DNA of 64,000 bases from Exiguobacterium chiriqhucha RW-2 (GTDB lineage: Bacteria > Bacillota > Bacilli > Exiguobacteriales > Exiguobacteriaceae): positions 1-64,000 of the forward strand of contig NZ_ATCL01000022.1 of assembly GCF_000416965.1 (NCBI RefSeq), written 5' to 3'. Both the position numbers and the translations under genes were made by a program. The notes beneath the pieces were generated by a model. The model was not told where the DNA came from and ran no database searches. It worked only from the letters and a program-made list of their open reading frames with translations. Shown in pieces: positions 1-11,626 of the stretch. Numbering within the stretch: position 1 is the first letter of the stretch; the number at the start of each line of letters is the position of its first letter.

Positions 1-63
1 ACTTGCATGTATTAGGCACGCCGCCAGCGTTCGTCCTGAGCCAGGATCAAACTCTCCAAAGAA
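1..63 (-). rRNA. 16S rRNA gene, 5' end only
   Basis: The reverse complement reads through the conserved bacterial 16S start (GAGTTTGATCCTGGCTCAGG) and on to the CTAATACATGCAAGT region, then leaves the window. The 5' boundary was placed about 8 nt before GAGTTTGATC, by analogy with known mature ends. It is transcribed away from oriC, as in Bacillus, where an rrn operon follows gyrA. Confidence 0.95.
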
Positions 64-178
64 TTTGATATAGCTCTTTAAAAATGACGAAGCTTGCGCT
101 TCATTCAAAAATTGTAAAACTTTTTTTGCCTCATCGTTCAGTTTTCAAAGTTCGTCTGCCGCTCTTAGCGACTCATTT

Positions 179-207
179 ATAATAGCACCTGCATTCTCTT
201 TCGTCAA
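179..207 (-). promoter_or_regulatory. rRNA operon promoter
   Basis: On the minus strand TTGACG (207-202) is followed after 17 bp by TATTAT (184-179). The start would fall near 172, about 110 nt upstream of mature 16S. Spacing and position fit an rrn promoter; further upstream promoters may exist in the AT-rich stretch to 240. Confidence 0.65.
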
Positions 208-231
208 CTATAAAAATAAAATATTTTAAAA

Positions 232-279
232 GAATAAAAAAACAGAGTGCTCCTTCTTTGCACTATATAGAAGGAACAC
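232..279 (-). terminator. Terminator of the HD-GYP-like gene
   Basis: On the minus strand GTGTTCCTTC (279-270) pairs with GAAGGAGCAC (256-247), followed closely by a T-rich run. It lies directly after the stop codon of the HD-GYP-like gene and separates it from the rrn promoter. Confidence 0.7.
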
Positions 280-287
280 ACTTTCTA

Positions 288-1277
288 TTATTGAAATGCG
301 ATGATTCGTACTTCGTCTAAACGAGTTAAATCATACGTTTCTTGCGTCGGTTCTGATACGACAATCGGTTGTTCGACACTCGGTGTATAGTGATGAATCT
401 TCCCGCGAACCCCACTACTCAACAAAACGGTTCGACCCACTTCATAAAAGCCGAGTAACGTAGCTAACAGTGTGAGCGCCTCTCCATCGTACGCTTCATT
501 TTGCCACATATAGAAGTAAGCTTCTTCCGGAGTGAGTGCAGCTCGGAATGTTCGCGGTGCCGTCAACTGACAAAAACGATCTGCCACGATAAACAGAGGA
601 GAGGCAGGATGAAGCGCTCGCTCTTCAAGACGATTTGGGAAGCCCGATCCATCGAGCCGCTCATGATGTTCGGCCACTAATTTACCGACACGCTGCCGTA
701 ATGTCCGATCTTCAGGTAACATCGCCATCGATACGAGTGGATGTTGATACAGAAGCTCACGCTCCATTTTTGTAAAATAGCGCATATGTGACCATTTGCG
801 GATTTTAGCGTAACTGGCATCGGCGAAATAAGATGCGATTCCATAGTCAAACTGAAGCCGATGTTCGTCCCCCCGATATTTCGATAACGTTTTTGCGACG
901 AGCGCCCGATAAATCGCATGATGAATCACATGATTTTTACGTAACGGTTGGTTCGTGAAAAACTTGACGATTGCTGATAAAGGATAATCTTGGCGAAATA
1001 ACTGATGAATAAATTCAAGAGCCTCATATGGATTCGGTGATATCCGTTCTTCCCATTGATTGTAGTGACGTTCATACTGAAGAATCTTTTCGCATAAGTC
1101 GTGTTCTTCCTCATGTGTAAAGGGACGGCGTTCTACCGGAGCAACTTCAATCGCATCAACTTTCAAAAAGCGGAGCAAACGTAAATGTTCGTTCGTCAGT
1201 CTAATCCCGGCCTCTAATGAAGAAACAGATGTTAAGAGCGTCATACCTACGTGCACGTTTGAAATAGCGAGTCGCAT
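288..1277 (-). CDS. HD-GYP-like protein with degenerate metal site
   Basis: A 329-residue protein downstream of gyrA. The second half carries the HD-GYP signature HHERLDGSGFP (about residues 204-214) and the following A-D-R-F segment typical of this phosphodiesterase fold. The preceding LLHDIGK motif, which supplies the metal-binding His-Asp, is not recognisable: the aligned stretch reads YFADASYAK, so the first histidine is gone. Active members cleave cyclic di-GMP; this one may bind a ligand or partner rather than hydrolyse it. The second ATG was chosen because it sits 7 nt after AGGAGG, whereas the first ATG is only 1 nt away. Function is unknown; the fold assignment is fairly secure. Confidence 0.7.
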   Translation of the reverse strand: MRLAISNVHVGMTLLTSVSSLEAGIRLTNEHLRLLRFLKVDAIEVAPVERRPFTHEEEHDLCEKILQYERHYNQWEERISPNPYEALEFIHQLFRQDYPLSAIVKFFTNQPLRKNHVIHHAIYRALVAKTLSKYRGDEHRLQFDYGIASYFADASYAKIRKWSHMRYFTKMERELLYQHPLVSMAMLPEDRTLRQRVGKLVAEHHERLDGSGFPNRLEERALHPASPLFIVADRFCQLTAPRTFRAALTPEEAYFYMWQNEAYDGEALTLLATLLGFYEVGRTVLLSSGVRGKIHHYTPSVEQPIVVSEPTQETYDLTRLDEVRIIAFQ

Positions 1278-1300
1278 GCTCATCCCTCCTGATCGTATGA

Positions 1301-1335
1301 AAACAGGTCGAACGGAAGCTCCGCTCGACCTGTTT
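1301..1335 (-). terminator. gyrA terminator
   Basis: An 11-bp stem (AAACAGGTCGA with TCGACCTGTTT), extended by an inner CGGA/TCCG pairing, lies immediately after the gyrA stop. The T-run is short, so some read-through into the HD-GYP-like gene is possible. Confidence 0.65.
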
Positions 1336-1339
1336 CGCC

Positions 1340-3910
1340 TTATTCGGTCACTTCAGACGATAGGTCGGTTTCTGGTGCTTCACCATCAAATCCATTCTCC
1401 ATCTCATCTGCTGATTCCTCTTCTAGCTCATCTTTTTTCAATTTAGCAATTGTAGCCAAACGATCGCCGTCTTCGATGTTCATCACTTTCACACCGCGCG
1501 TACTGCGACCCATTTGCGAAATCGTCTGTGAATCGATTCGAATGGCGACACCGAGCTCGGTCATGAGCATGATATCGTCGTCCTCATCCACGACTCGCAT
1601 ACCGACGACGGTACCGCGGTCAGTCTTGATTCCGATAATTCCAGAACCGCCTCGACCTTGCGTGCGGAATTGCTCCATCGGTGTTCGTTTGCCATAGCCT
1701 TTTTCCGTGATAATCAATACGTCTTGCGTCGGGCGTACGATTTCCATCGAAACGACTTGATCGTCATCCTTCTTCAGACGAATCGCACGGACACCTCGGG
1801 CGGTACGGCCCATCGACCGTACTTCACTCGCAAGCGGGAAGCGAATCGACATCCCTTCACGCGTCACAATCAACATTTCGTCATCGCTCTTCGCAAGACG
1901 GACAGTAACCAATTCGTCCGTATCATTCAAGCTGATGGCACGAAGTCCGTTTTTATTGATGCGGGCGTAAGCCGAGAGCGGTGAACGTTTGACGAGTCCT
2001 TGCTTCGTGATAAACACGAGCGACAACTGCTCGTCTGCCACTTCAGCTTCCGAATCTTCACTTCCATCCTCAACGATGGCTTTGTCTGCCAAGTAACTAT
2101 TGAAGTCGACCGGAATCATCGTCTCGACTTTTTCGCCTTTATCGACTTGTAGCAAGTTAATAATCGGCATCCCTTTCGCAGTCCGGCTCATCTCTGGGAT
2201 TTCATACCCTTTCAAGCGGAAGACGCGACCGAAGTTCGTGAAGAACAGGATCGTATCATGCGTCGAAGCTGACAAGAGACGTAACACGAAGTCCTCGTCA
2301 TTCGTACCCATCCCTTGCTTGCCTCGTCCGCCTCGTCGTTGTGTACGATACGAGTCGCTTGGGATTGATTTGATATAACCTTCGCTCGTGAGCGTGATCA
2401 TCATGTCGCGAACTGGAATCAAGTCTTCATCTTCAAGCTCGATGATATCCGTACGGATGACTGTCCGACGTGCATCGCCATAACGCTCTTTGATTTCTGT
2501 CAACTCGTTGCGAATGATTTGAAGCAAGAGTTCTTCGTCGCCTAAGATGGCACGCAACTCTTCAATCAAGGCGCGAATCTCGCGATACTCGCCTTCGATT
2601 TTCTCACGCTCAAGTCCAGTCAAACGTTGAAGACGCATATCGAGAATCGCTTGCGTCTGCTCGGTCGACAACCCGAAACGGGCAATCAATTTCTCACGGG
2701 CCTCGTCACCGGTCCGCGTGCTGCGGATGATGGCGATGACTTCATCCAAGTGATCGAGGGCAACGCGCAATCCTTCAAGGATGTGTGCACGGGCCTCGGC
2801 CTTGTCGAGATCGAACTGCGTCCGACGGCGGACGACTTCTTTTTGGTGCTCGATGTAGTAATAAATCGCTTGCTTCAAGTTGAGCGTCTTCGGTCGTCCC
2901 CCAACGAGGGCGAGCATGTTGACCCCAAACGTCGTTTGCATTGGCGTTTGTTTATACAAGTTGTTCAAAATGACACTGGCATTCGCATCGCGGCGTACTT
3001 CAATGACAACACGCATCCCGTTACGATCCGACTCGTCGCGAAGATCAGTGATGCCTTCGATTTTCTTGTCGCGTACCAAATCGGCAATCTTTTCGACGAG
3101 GCGCGCTTTGTTCACTTGATATGGGATTTCATGAACGAGAATCCGTTCACGACCATTTTTCAACACTTCGATTTCAGCTTTGGCCCGCATCGTGATTGAT
3201 CCACGACCCGTCTCATAGGCGCGGCGAATTCCGCTACGTCCTAAAATTTCGCCGGCTGTCGGGAAGTCAGGCCCCGGGATATACTGCATCAACTCGGAGA
3301 TGGTGATATCCGGGTTATGCGTCAACGCAAGAACGCCGTCAATGACTTCGTTCAAGTTATGCGGCGGTACGTTCGTGGCCATCCCGACCGCGATTCCACT
3401 CGTCCCGTTGACCAAGAAGTTCGGGAACCGGGCTGGCATGACGACCGGTTCTTTCTCTTCTCCGTCAAAGTTCGGTTGGTAATCAATCGTGTTTTTGCCG
3501 ATATCACGGACGAGTTCCATCGCGATTTTCGACATACGTGCTTCTGTATAACGCATCGCTGCGGCTGAGTCTCCATCGACCGATCCGAAGTTTCCGTGAC
3601 CATCGACGAGTTCATAACGATAACTGAAATCTTGCGCCATCCGAACCATCGTCTCGTAAACGGCAGAGTCACCGTGCGGGTGATACTTACCGATAACGTC
3701 ACCGACCACACGGGCCGATTTTTTATGGGGCTTGTCAGCACGAATTCCAAGTTCGTTCATCGCATATAGGATACGACGGTGAACCGGTTTCAGACCGTCT
3801 CGTACGTCTGGGAGGGCACGTGACACGATAACGCTCATCGCATAGTCCATGAACGAGGTGCGCATCTCTTGGCTAATATTTATATCCTTGATATTTTCTT
3901 GTTCTGCCAT
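1340..3910 (-). CDS. gyrA: DNA gyrase subunit A
   Basis: The breakage-reunion subunit of gyrase, which introduces negative supercoils as an A2B2 complex with GyrB. At 856 residues it is full length. The catalytic tyrosine is Tyr121 in RYTEARM, and the quinolone-determining loop [10 protein letters not shown] carries Ser82 and Glu86, the usual drug-sensitive residues. The C-terminal half holds repeated GyrA beta-propeller blades, including the GyrA-box-type [10 protein letters not shown], and ends in an acidic tail. It starts 22 nt downstream of the gyrB stop, so the two are probably co-transcribed. No gene between gyrB and gyrA, as in Bacillus. Confidence 0.98.
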   Translation of the reverse strand: MAEQENIKDINISQEMRTSFMDYAMSVIVSRALPDVRDGLKPVHRRILYAMNELGIRADKPHKKSARVVGDVIGKYHPHGDSAVYETMVRMAQDFSYRYELVDGHGNFGSVDGDSAAAMRYTEARMSKIAMELVRDIGKNTIDYQPNFDGEEKEPVVMPARFPNFLVNGTSGIAVGMATNVPPHNLNEVIDGVLALTHNPDITISELMQYIPGPDFPTAGEILGRSGIRRAYETGRGSITMRAKAEIEVLKNGRERILVHEIPYQVNKARLVEKIADLVRDKKIEGITDLRDESDRNGMRVVIEVRRDANASVILNNLYKQTPMQTTFGVNMLALVGGRPKTLNLKQAIYYYIEHQKEVVRRRTQFDLDKAEARAHILEGLRVALDHLDEVIAIIRSTRTGDEAREKLIARFGLSTEQTQAILDMRLQRLTGLEREKIEGEYREIRALIEELRAILGDEELLLQIIRNELTEIKERYGDARRTVIRTDIIELEDEDLIPVRDMMITLTSEGYIKSIPSDSYRTQRRGGRGKQGMGTNDEDFVLRLLSASTHDTILFFTNFGRVFRLKGYEIPEMSRTAKGMPIINLLQVDKGEKVETMIPVDFNSYLADKAIVEDGSEDSEAEVADEQLSLVFITKQGLVKRSPLSAYARINKNGLRAISLNDTDELVTVRLAKSDDEMLIVTREGMSIRFPLASEVRSMGRTARGVRAIRLKKDDDQVVSMEIVRPTQDVLIITEKGYGKRTPMEQFRTQGRGGSGIIGIKTDRGTVVGMRVVDEDDDIMLMTELGVAIRIDSQTISQMGRSTRGVKVMNIEDGDRLATIAKLKKDELEEESADEMENGFDGEAPETDLSSEVTE

Positions 3911-3932
3911 TCGTTATTGCCTACCCTTCTTT

Positions 3933-5870
<1,938 letters not shown>

Positions 5871-5915
5871 TCACCTACTATACATGAATTGGTGTTCATA
5901 TGGATTGGTCTTACG

Positions 5916-7034
5916 TTATACAGATTCCGTTTCAACTTCGCCTTGTTTCACGTGAAACACCTTCGCTTGTTGAATCGTTTCGTGAGCGATGCCATCAATG
6001 TTGGTCGTCGTGATAATGGTTTGGACTTTTTGGCCCATCGTGTCGAGCAGATGGGTTTGGCGATGGTCGTCTAATTCAGATAACACGTCATCTAACAAAA
6101 GCAATGGATATTCCCCGACCTCTTCGTGGATCAGTTCAATCTCCGCTAACTTTAAAGACAAAGCCGCTGTACGTTGCTGGCCTTGTGAACCGAACGTTTG
6201 GACGTTGCGATTGTTGACATACAATTCAAAGTCATCTCGATGCGGACCAAATAACGTCACGCCTCGTCTTCGTTCGTTCTCTCTTATTTTATCAAACTTT
6301 TGACGATACGTTTCAAACATCGCCTCTTTTGGGTAACGTTCTTTTTGGAATGTATCCGATACGTATTGAATCGTCAGTGTCTCCAAGTCACGTGTGATGC
6401 CGGAATGGATGGGTCCCGCCCATTTTTCAAGCTGATCGATAAAATGATGACGTCGCGAAACGATTTTCACGGCAAGCTCAATCATTTGATCGGTGAGCAC
6501 CTCTAGTAGCGTCTCGTCTCCGCCTTTGATGGACAGTTGCTTCAACAAGGCGTTCCGTTGCTTCAGTGTCTTCAAATACTGATTCAATTCATGTAAATAG
6601 ACAGGACTCACTTGCCCGATTTCCATATCTAAAAACCGTCGTCGTCCTTGCGGGCTACCTTTGACGATGGCAAGGTCTTCGGGTGCGAACAGCACGACGT
6701 TAAAAGCGCCGACATAATCGCTGAGGCGGCGTTGTTCGAGATGGTTCAATTTCGCTTTCTTCCCTTTCGGTGAAAACGTGAGCGACTGGACCGTCTCCCC
6801 GGTCCGTTTATGAATCCGTCCCTCGACCATCGCTGCATCCGCCTCCCAGCCGATCAGTTCACGGTCTTGCGTCGTCCGATGTGACTTTGCGAGCGCAAGT
6901 ACGTAAATCGATTCGAGCAGATTCGTTTTCCCTTGGGCATTCTCACCAATGAGAACGTTCGTCTGTTCTGAAAAATCTAGCTCGAGGGTTTCGTAGTTGC
7001 GGTAGTTTTGCAATCGGATCGACTTTAAATGCAC
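5916..7034 (-). CDS. recF: Recombination mediator RecF
   Basis: An SMC-like ATPase that loads RecA at single-strand gaps with RecO and RecR. With a GTG start at 7034 it has 372 residues, close to the 370 of B. subtilis. The longer in-frame reading runs back over the preceding gene and is unlikely; a GAGG lies 9 nt before this GTG. Walker A is GENAQGKTN near residue 30, the signature is SQGQQRT, and Walker B is [12 protein letters not shown]. The start lies 1 nt after the yaaA stop, indicating translational coupling. The last codons contain a perfect parS palindrome. Confidence 0.97.
   Translation of the reverse strand: MHLKSIRLQNYRNYETLELDFSEQTNVLIGENAQGKTNLLESIYVLALAKSHRTTQDRELIGWEADAAMVEGRIHKRTGETVQSLTFSPKGKKAKLNHLEQRRLSDYVGAFNVVLFAPEDLAIVKGSPQGRRRFLDMEIGQVSPVYLHELNQYLKTLKQRNALLKQLSIKGGDETLLEVLTDQMIELAVKIVSRRHHFIDQLEKWAGPIHSGITRDLETLTIQYVSDTFQKERYPKEAMFETYRQKFDKIRENERRRGVTLFGPHRDDFELYVNNRNVQTFGSQGQQRTAALSLKLAEIELIHEEVGEYPLLLLDDVLSELDDHRQTHLLDTMGQKVQTIITTTNIDGIAHETIQQAKVFHVKQGEVETESV
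5944..5959. promoter_or_regulatory. parS site, perfect consensus
   Basis: TGTTTCACGTGAAACA, a perfect 16-bp palindrome equal to the ParB-binding consensus of Bacillus and many other bacteria. It is embedded in the 3' coding end of recF (codons for KVFHVKQ), about 4 kb from dnaA. ParB encoded at 19.1-19.9 kb is the expected ligand. Confidence 0.93.
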
Positions 7035-7035
7035 G

Positions 7036-7251
7036 TTAGTTACCCTCGATTTGGAAGTCTCCGAAACCTTCGACCTCAATCGTGTCCCCATCGCGTAGTT
7101 TGCGTCCGCGACGTTGATCAACCTCACCGTTCACTTTCACTTGAATGTCCTCTAAGAAGAACTTCGCTTGGCCTCCGCTTGAAATGATATCAGCCAACTT
7201 CAAAAATTGTCCGAGCGTTACATACTCGGTTGTAATCGACACTTTTTTCAT
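7036..7251 (-). CDS. yaaA: S4-domain RNA-binding protein YaaA (RlbA)
   Basis: A 71-residue S4-like domain protein. The family is found between dnaN and recF throughout the Bacilli and has been linked to ribosome assembly. The [31 protein letters not shown] stretch is the S4 RNA-binding fold (G-x-A-K, V-N-G-E, R-x-R-K-L). It is coupled to recF with one base between stop and start and is separated from dnaN by a terminator, so yaaA-recF-gyrB-gyrA may have its own promoter. Confidence 0.92.
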   Translation of the reverse strand: MKKVSITTEYVTLGQFLKLADIISSGGQAKFFLEDIQVKVNGEVDQRRGRKLRDGDTIEVEGFGDFQIEGN

Positions 7252-7327
7252 GTCGTCACTTCCTTTCTTTCATACTTAGTACAAAAAATCGCCATACTTA
7301 TTAGTTTATCGAAAAACGTCGAATAAG

Positions 7328-7368
7328 GCAAAAATGGGGATGACAAGGTGAAACACCTCATCATCCCC
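7328..7368 (-). terminator. dnaN terminator
   Basis: On the minus strand a 15-bp imperfect stem (GGGGATGATGAGGTG with CACCTTGTCATCCCC, 3-nt loop) is followed by ATTTTT. It lies just beyond the dnaN stop and would end dnaA-dnaN transcripts. Confidence 0.8.
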
Positions 7369-7386
7369 GAATCTGCTCAGTCTGAC

Positions 7387-8526
7387 TTAAGACGTGCGGA
7401 CTGGCAAGATCAACTGTAGGACGCTATCTTGCTCGACCGGACGCAAGATGAACGGACGCATCGAACCCGTGAACTGGATTTCGATCTCTGAAGCATCAAG
7501 CGCACGAAGCGCATCCATGACAAATTTCGAGTTGAATGAAATTTTTAACTCTTCTCCTTCAAGCGACAGGATGCTGACGCGCTCTGACACTTTCCCGACT
7601 TCTGGAGAATGAGAGGAGACTTCGACCGTCGTCGCTTCTTCAGCGACAAACTTGATGACGTTATTGCGATCAGCGCGTGCAAGCAATGACGCACGATCGA
7701 TAGCTTGGAGGAAGTCCTTCGCGTTCATGCGGACCGCTGTCCGGTATTCTTCCGGAATCAAGCGTGATGTATCTGGGTATGCTCCGTCGAGTAGACGCGA
7801 GAAGAACGAGATGTTTTTCAAGCGGAACAAGATTTGTTGGTCCGTCAACACGATTTCGACTGGCAACTCTTCCCGATCAAGCAATTTTGCGAGTTCGTTC
7901 AATGAGCGGCCTGGGACGACGACATTTTGGAACGTCAAATCGTTGTCTGTCTCAAACCGTGCCCGGCGAAGTGCCAGACGGTGGCTATCCGTTGCGACAC
8001 ACGTCAAGAATCCTTTTTCGGCAGAGAAGTTGACCCCTGTCAACACAGGACGTGTCTCTTGTCCAGAAACAGCGAAGCTCGTTTGACGGATAATCGTCTT
8101 CAACAAATCGGCCGGCAAGTAGAAACGACGCTCGCTTGATAGTTCAGGCAGGCGCGGGTATTCATCTGGATCGAGTCCGTTCAAATGGAACTCGGCTTGT
8201 CCCGATTCAATTCGTGTCATAAAGTTCGGAGACACTTCGAGTGTCACTTCATTCGTCGGCAACTTTTTAACGATCTCACCGAGGAAACGTGCATTGAGCA
8301 CGACGCTACCTGCTCGTTGAATTTGAATGAGTTCGATTCCGCCTTCTTCAATCGGTATTAAGCGTTCGATTGAAATTTCCGTATCGCTACCTGTGAGCGT
8401 CAACCCATCGGCATGGGCTTCAAGCTTTAATCCTGTGAGGATTGGAATCGTCGTTCGGGAAGCAACAGCTTTTGATACATCTTGTACGGCTTGCATGAAT
8501 ACATCTCGCTGAATCGTTAAATGCAT
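7387..8526 (-). CDS. dnaN: DNA polymerase III beta sliding clamp
   Basis: The processivity clamp, 379 residues, full length. It has the three-domain clamp fold: MHLTIQRDVFMQAVQDVSKAV at the N-terminus, the LNGLDPDEYPRLP motif in the middle, and the C-terminal MRPFILRP..LQLILPVRTS end that forms the peptide-binding pocket. It follows dnaA, and the 197-bp gap between them holds the origin's unwinding region. A DnaA box overlaps the dnaN start codon (8526-8534). Confidence 0.98.
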   Translation of the reverse strand: MHLTIQRDVFMQAVQDVSKAVASRTTIPILTGLKLEAHADGLTLTGSDTEISIERLIPIEEGGIELIQIQRAGSVVLNARFLGEIVKKLPTNEVTLEVSPNFMTRIESGQAEFHLNGLDPDEYPRLPELSSERRFYLPADLLKTIIRQTSFAVSGQETRPVLTGVNFSAEKGFLTCVATDSHRLALRRARFETDNDLTFQNVVVPGRSLNELAKLLDREELPVEIVLTDQQILFRLKNISFFSRLLDGAYPDTSRLIPEEYRTAVRMNAKDFLQAIDRASLLARADRNNVIKFVAEEATTVEVSSHSPEVGKVSERVSILSLEGEELKISFNSKFVMDALRALDASEIEIQFTGSMRPFILRPVEQDSVLQLILPVRTS

Positions 8527-8707
8527 GTGGATAATTCCTCCTAAGTGAACTGAGTCATATAGTTAATAATAATAGTATTATTTAAGTCATAATAGTAATA
8601 AGGGCTGTGGATACTGGGGATAAGTCACTTTAACCACTGGTGTTGAGCCATTACGCCTGTGAATAACTTGTGGATAACTATGTGGGTTTATCCACAGGAT
8701 ATCCACA
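8526..8707. other. oriC part 2: DnaA boxes and unwinding element between dnaA and dnaN
   Basis: Perfect DnaA boxes (TGTGGATAA or reverse) lie at 8526-8534, 8669-8677 and 8688-8696. One-mismatch boxes lie at 8606-8614, 8615-8623, 8658-8666 and 8699-8707. The stretch 8556-8601 is very AT-rich. Reading the plus strand toward the boxes, TAA-TAG-TAA-TAA (8590-8601) is followed by GGGC and then two head-to-tail boxes. This is the DnaA-trio, GC-spacer, double-box layout described for the B. subtilis unwinding site. It is therefore the likely point of strand opening. Confidence 0.85.
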
Positions 8708-8723
8708 ATGAAATTGAAGCGTT

Positions 8724-10097
8724 TTATGACAATGCTTTCTTTAACGTCTGAATCGTCTCTTGCATCTCCGGATCGTGCTTGAGCAACGTACTAATTTTCT
8801 CATGGGCGTGAATCACTGTCGTGTGATCGCGTCCACCGAACTCTTCCCCGATTTTAGGAAGCGAGCTTTCCGTCATCTCACGTGATAAGTACATCGCGAT
8901 TTGACGAGGGAATGCGAGCGTCTTCGTCCGTTTCTTCGCCTTCAGTTCATCGACTTCAATATTAAAGTGACGGCCCACGATTTCTTGAATGTCCCGAATG
9001 ACAATTTTCTTCGCTTCTTGGACCGGCATGATGTTGTGCAACGCTTCAGCAGCGACATCCGGGTCAATCGGACGACCGACGAGCTTGGCATAGGCCACGA
9101 CGCGCGTCAACGCCCCTTCGAGTTCACGAATGTTCGTGTCGATTTGGTTGGCAATATACAGCATGACGTCGTTTGCGATATCCAGTCCTTCTGCCGTCGC
9201 TTTCTTGCGTAAGATGGCAATCCGTGTTTCAAGGTCAGGCGGTGTGATGTCTGTGATAAGACCCCATTCGAACCGCGAACGAAGACGATCTTCGAGCGTC
9301 GGAATCTCTTTAGGCGGTCGATCACTCGAAATCACAATCTGTTTCTGATCGTTATGAAGCGCATTGAACGTGTGGAAAAACTCTTCCTGTGTCTGTTCTT
9401 TCCCGGCTAGGAACTGAATGTCATCGATTAAGAGAACATCAATGTTCCGATAGCGGTTGCGGAATTCTTCGGTCTTATTGTCACGAATCGAGTTGATAAA
9501 CTCATTCGTGAACTTTTCAGATGATACGTAAGCGATCCGTGCGCCAGGCTTCTGCCCTTTCACGTAATGACCAATCGCATGCATCAAATGCGTCTTGCCG
9601 AGCCCGACTCCTCCATAAATGAAGAGCGGATTATAGGCGCGCGCCGGCGCTTCTGCGACAGCGAGCGAGGCAGCGTGAGCAAATCGGTTACCCGACCCGA
9701 TGACAAACGTCTCAAAAATGTACTTGTCATTCAGCTGTCCGAGGTTCCCTTCCTCTTTTGGTAGTACCGGAAGCGGCTGTTCTTTCATTTCTGTGGCAGC
9801 AATCGTCTCTTTCGATCCATCCGCAGGTGCATACTTGTGTGCTTGTGATTCCTCGATAAAATGAATCTCAAGCTTGTTGTTCGTTACTTCTTCAATCGTA
9901 TCTTGTAACAATGACAAGTACTGACGCTCAAGCCAAGTCACAATGAAACTGGCTGGCGCGGACACGACGAGTGTCGTCCCCATCAACGAAATTCCTTCTG
10001 TTGATTTCAACCACATATCAAAGCTGGCTTTTGGTGTTCGTTCCTCTTCCTCAATCAGAGATAAAACATTTCTCCAAATCTCGCGAGCATTCTTCAA
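8724..10097 (-). CDS. dnaA: Chromosomal replication initiator DnaA
   Basis: The AAA+ initiator that binds DnaA boxes and opens oriC. A TTG start at 10097 gives 457 residues beginning MKNAREIW; it sits 7 nt after AAAGGAGG and matches the usual DnaA N-terminus, while the longer reading would include this ribosome site inside the gene. Walker [10 protein letters not shown] is near residues 162-170, Walker B is LLIDDIQFL, and the DNA-binding signature is [15 protein letters not shown]. Box arrays on both sides of the gene suggest autoregulation. Confidence 0.98.
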   Translation of the reverse strand: MKNAREIWRNVLSLIEEEERTPKASFDMWLKSTEGISLMGTTLVVSAPASFIVTWLERQYLSLLQDTIEEVTNNKLEIHFIEESQAHKYAPADGSKETIAATEMKEQPLPVLPKEEGNLGQLNDKYIFETFVIGSGNRFAHAASLAVAEAPARAYNPLFIYGGVGLGKTHLMHAIGHYVKGQKPGARIAYVSSEKFTNEFINSIRDNKTEEFRNRYRNIDVLLIDDIQFLAGKEQTQEEFFHTFNALHNDQKQIVISSDRPPKEIPTLEDRLRSRFEWGLITDITPPDLETRIAILRKKATAEGLDIANDVMLYIANQIDTNIRELEGALTRVVAYAKLVGRPIDPDVAAEALHNIMPVQEAKKIVIRDIQEIVGRHFNIEVDELKAKKRTKTLAFPRQIAMYLSREMTESSLPKIGEEFGGRDHTTVIHAHEKISTLLKHDPEMQETIQTLKKALS

Positions 10098-10131
10098 TGA
10101 AAGACCTCCTTTACTCACATGTTGGCGAAAC

Positions 10132-10611
10132 TTATTCACACGATATACACATACACTATTCTATAGTAGATAATAGGGTTATCCCCAGAGAACAAAAACT
10201 GTGGATAACGTTATCCACATGGTGTTGATGTTGGGGATAACAGTTATCCACAGCCTGTGTATATCTTGGAATTGCTAAAAGTTCATCCACAAGTTTGTGC
10301 ACATTCAGTTTATCAAAATAAAATAGACGTGGCAACGGTTTTTGATATTTATCCACAGACTGCAAAAAGAATCCACAGGCAGTTATCCACATGCTGTGTA
10401 TAGTGTGGATAAACTGTGGATATGTTGTGGATAATTAGCAGTGAGATAAGATATAGACAGAAAAGTTATACACAAAAGAGGAAGAAGGAATTGTGGAGAA
10501 TATTTTTTCAAGAGAAGAAAATGAAAAATTAAAAAATGGAATCGTAAAATTGTTGAAAGAAGAGGAGTTATTCACATATAAGTGTGGATAACTCTTGGGA
10601 TATGTGGATAA
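10132..10611. other. oriC part 1: DnaA-box array upstream of dnaA
   Basis: Nine perfect 9-mers (TTATCCACA or TGTGGATAA) start at 10200, 10211, 10244, 10349, 10383, 10404, 10426, 10583 and 10603. One-mismatch boxes start at 10132, 10179, 10232, 10283, 10415, 10466 and 10568. Orientation is mixed. No gene is seen between the dnaA start and rpmH (10098-10868). The segment 10620-10760 shows nothing clear, and the rpmH promoter follows. The array corresponds to the incA/incB part of the B. subtilis origin and also covers the dnaA promoter. Confidence 0.93.
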
Positions 10612-10770
10612 AATGGCTTTAGACAGCTATTTGTAAAAAAGTCACTGGCGGATTGTTAATTCTCCATGTGATTCATTACTTCCGTTTCTTCTAGATCATG
10701 CCATCCGGAGGTGATTGTCCCCTTCCCGTCCGAAGGATTTCATCCTAATTGAAAACCTAGCGAAAACTCA

Positions 10771-10799
10771 TTGACAATCTAGACAACAGTTTATATAAT
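10771..10799 (+). promoter_or_regulatory. rpmH promoter, full consensus
   Basis: TTGACA (10771-10776), a 17-bp spacer and TATAAT (10794-10799): an exact match to the vegetative sigma consensus, as expected for a ribosomal protein gene. The start would be near 10806, giving a leader of about 60 nt. Confidence 0.92.
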
Positions 10800-10868
10800 C
10801 TTAAAGACTGCCTTAAATGAAACTATAACTTGCTAATAGAGCGTTAACCTTGAGGAGGTGCTTTAACA

Positions 10869-11003
10869 ATGAAACCAACTTTCAATCCTAACAACCGTAA
10901 GCGTAAGAAAGTCCACGGATTCCGTGCACGCATGGCGACTAAAAACGGCCGCAACATTCTTGCAGCTCGCCGTCGTAAAGGCCGCAAAGCCTTGACTGTC
11001 TAA
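10869..11003 (+). CDS. rpmH: 50S ribosomal protein L34
   Basis: A 44-residue, strongly basic protein beginning [19 protein letters not shown], the invariant L34 pattern. It is a component of the large ribosomal subunit. An AGGAGGTG ribosome site precedes the ATG. The consensus promoter upstream and a strong terminator directly downstream suggest abundant, mostly monocistronic expression, even though rnpA follows. Confidence 0.98.
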   Translation: MKPTFNPNNRKRKKVHGFRARMATKNGRNILAARRRKGRKALTV

Positions 11004-11014
11004 TACAGATTATG

Positions 11015-11052
11015 AGATTGCCCGAGGAATCCTCCTTGGGCAATCTTTTTTT
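11015..11052 (+). terminator. Terminator or attenuator between rpmH and rnpA
   Basis: AGATTGCCC (11015-11023) pairs with GGGCAATCT (11038-11046), with an inner AGGA/TCCT pairing, followed by seven T. It would strongly reduce read-through from rpmH into rnpA. Confidence 0.88.
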
Positions 11053-11120
11053 GTATCGTCACAGAACTCACACAAACGGACGGAAAAAGCTGATTCACTC
11101 TCGTTGAAACGAATGGGATA

Positions 11121-11129
11121 TGGTATGAT
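11121..11129 (+). promoter_or_regulatory. Extended -10 promoter for rnpA
   Basis: TGGTATGAT is an extended -10 element (TGn before TATGAT) without a good -35 at the right distance. It would start transcription near 11136 and allow rnpA to be expressed past the rpmH terminator. Confidence 0.4.
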
Positions 11130-11170
11130 GTTAGTTGACGATTTTTGAAGCGAAGGATGGAGTGAGAATT

Positions 11171-11524
11171 TTGAAAAAAGAATACCGCCTGCAAAAGAAT
11201 GAAGAGTTCCAAGCGGTGTTTCGTGAAGGACGCTCCGTGGCCAATCGTCAGTTTGTCGTCTACACGCAGAAAGCGGATCAAGCGCACTTCCGGGTTGGAC
11301 TTTCGGTCAGCAAAAAGCTGGGAAATGCCGTGGAACGAAACCGGATGAAACGATTGATGCGTGAATCGCTTCGCTTGCTCGAACCGAACGTGGCTCCGCA
11401 CAATTATGTCATCATTGCGCGCAAACCAGCGACGTCGCTTACGCAAGATGAAGTGACAGAAAGCTTGAAACACGCATTCAAACGGGCTAAAGTTTGGAAG
11501 CAGAGACAAGTCGATCGATCATAA
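11171..11524 (+). CDS. rnpA: Ribonuclease P protein component
   Basis: The protein cofactor of RNase P, which removes the 5' leader of pre-tRNAs. A TTG start at 11171 gives 117 residues beginning MKKEYRLQKNEEF, matching B. subtilis RnpA (116 residues); GGAG lies about 7 nt upstream. The RNR signature is NAVERNRMKRLMRESLR, and FVVYTQK..RVGLSVSKKLGNAVERNR is typical. The gene order rpmH-rnpA-yidC is conserved across bacteria. Confidence 0.96.
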   Translation: MKKEYRLQKNEEFQAVFREGRSVANRQFVVYTQKADQAHFRVGLSVSKKLGNAVERNRMKRLMRESLRLLEPNVAPHNYVIIARKPATSLTQDEVTESLKHAFKRAKVWKQRQVDRS

Positions 11525-11626
11525 CAATCCGAGCTCGTTCTTTCATATATAACGCGAACTAATTAGGATTGACCGATAGACGTGTGATGAAACAAAAGAA
11601 TCGATAAAGAAAGCGTAGGGGGAACT

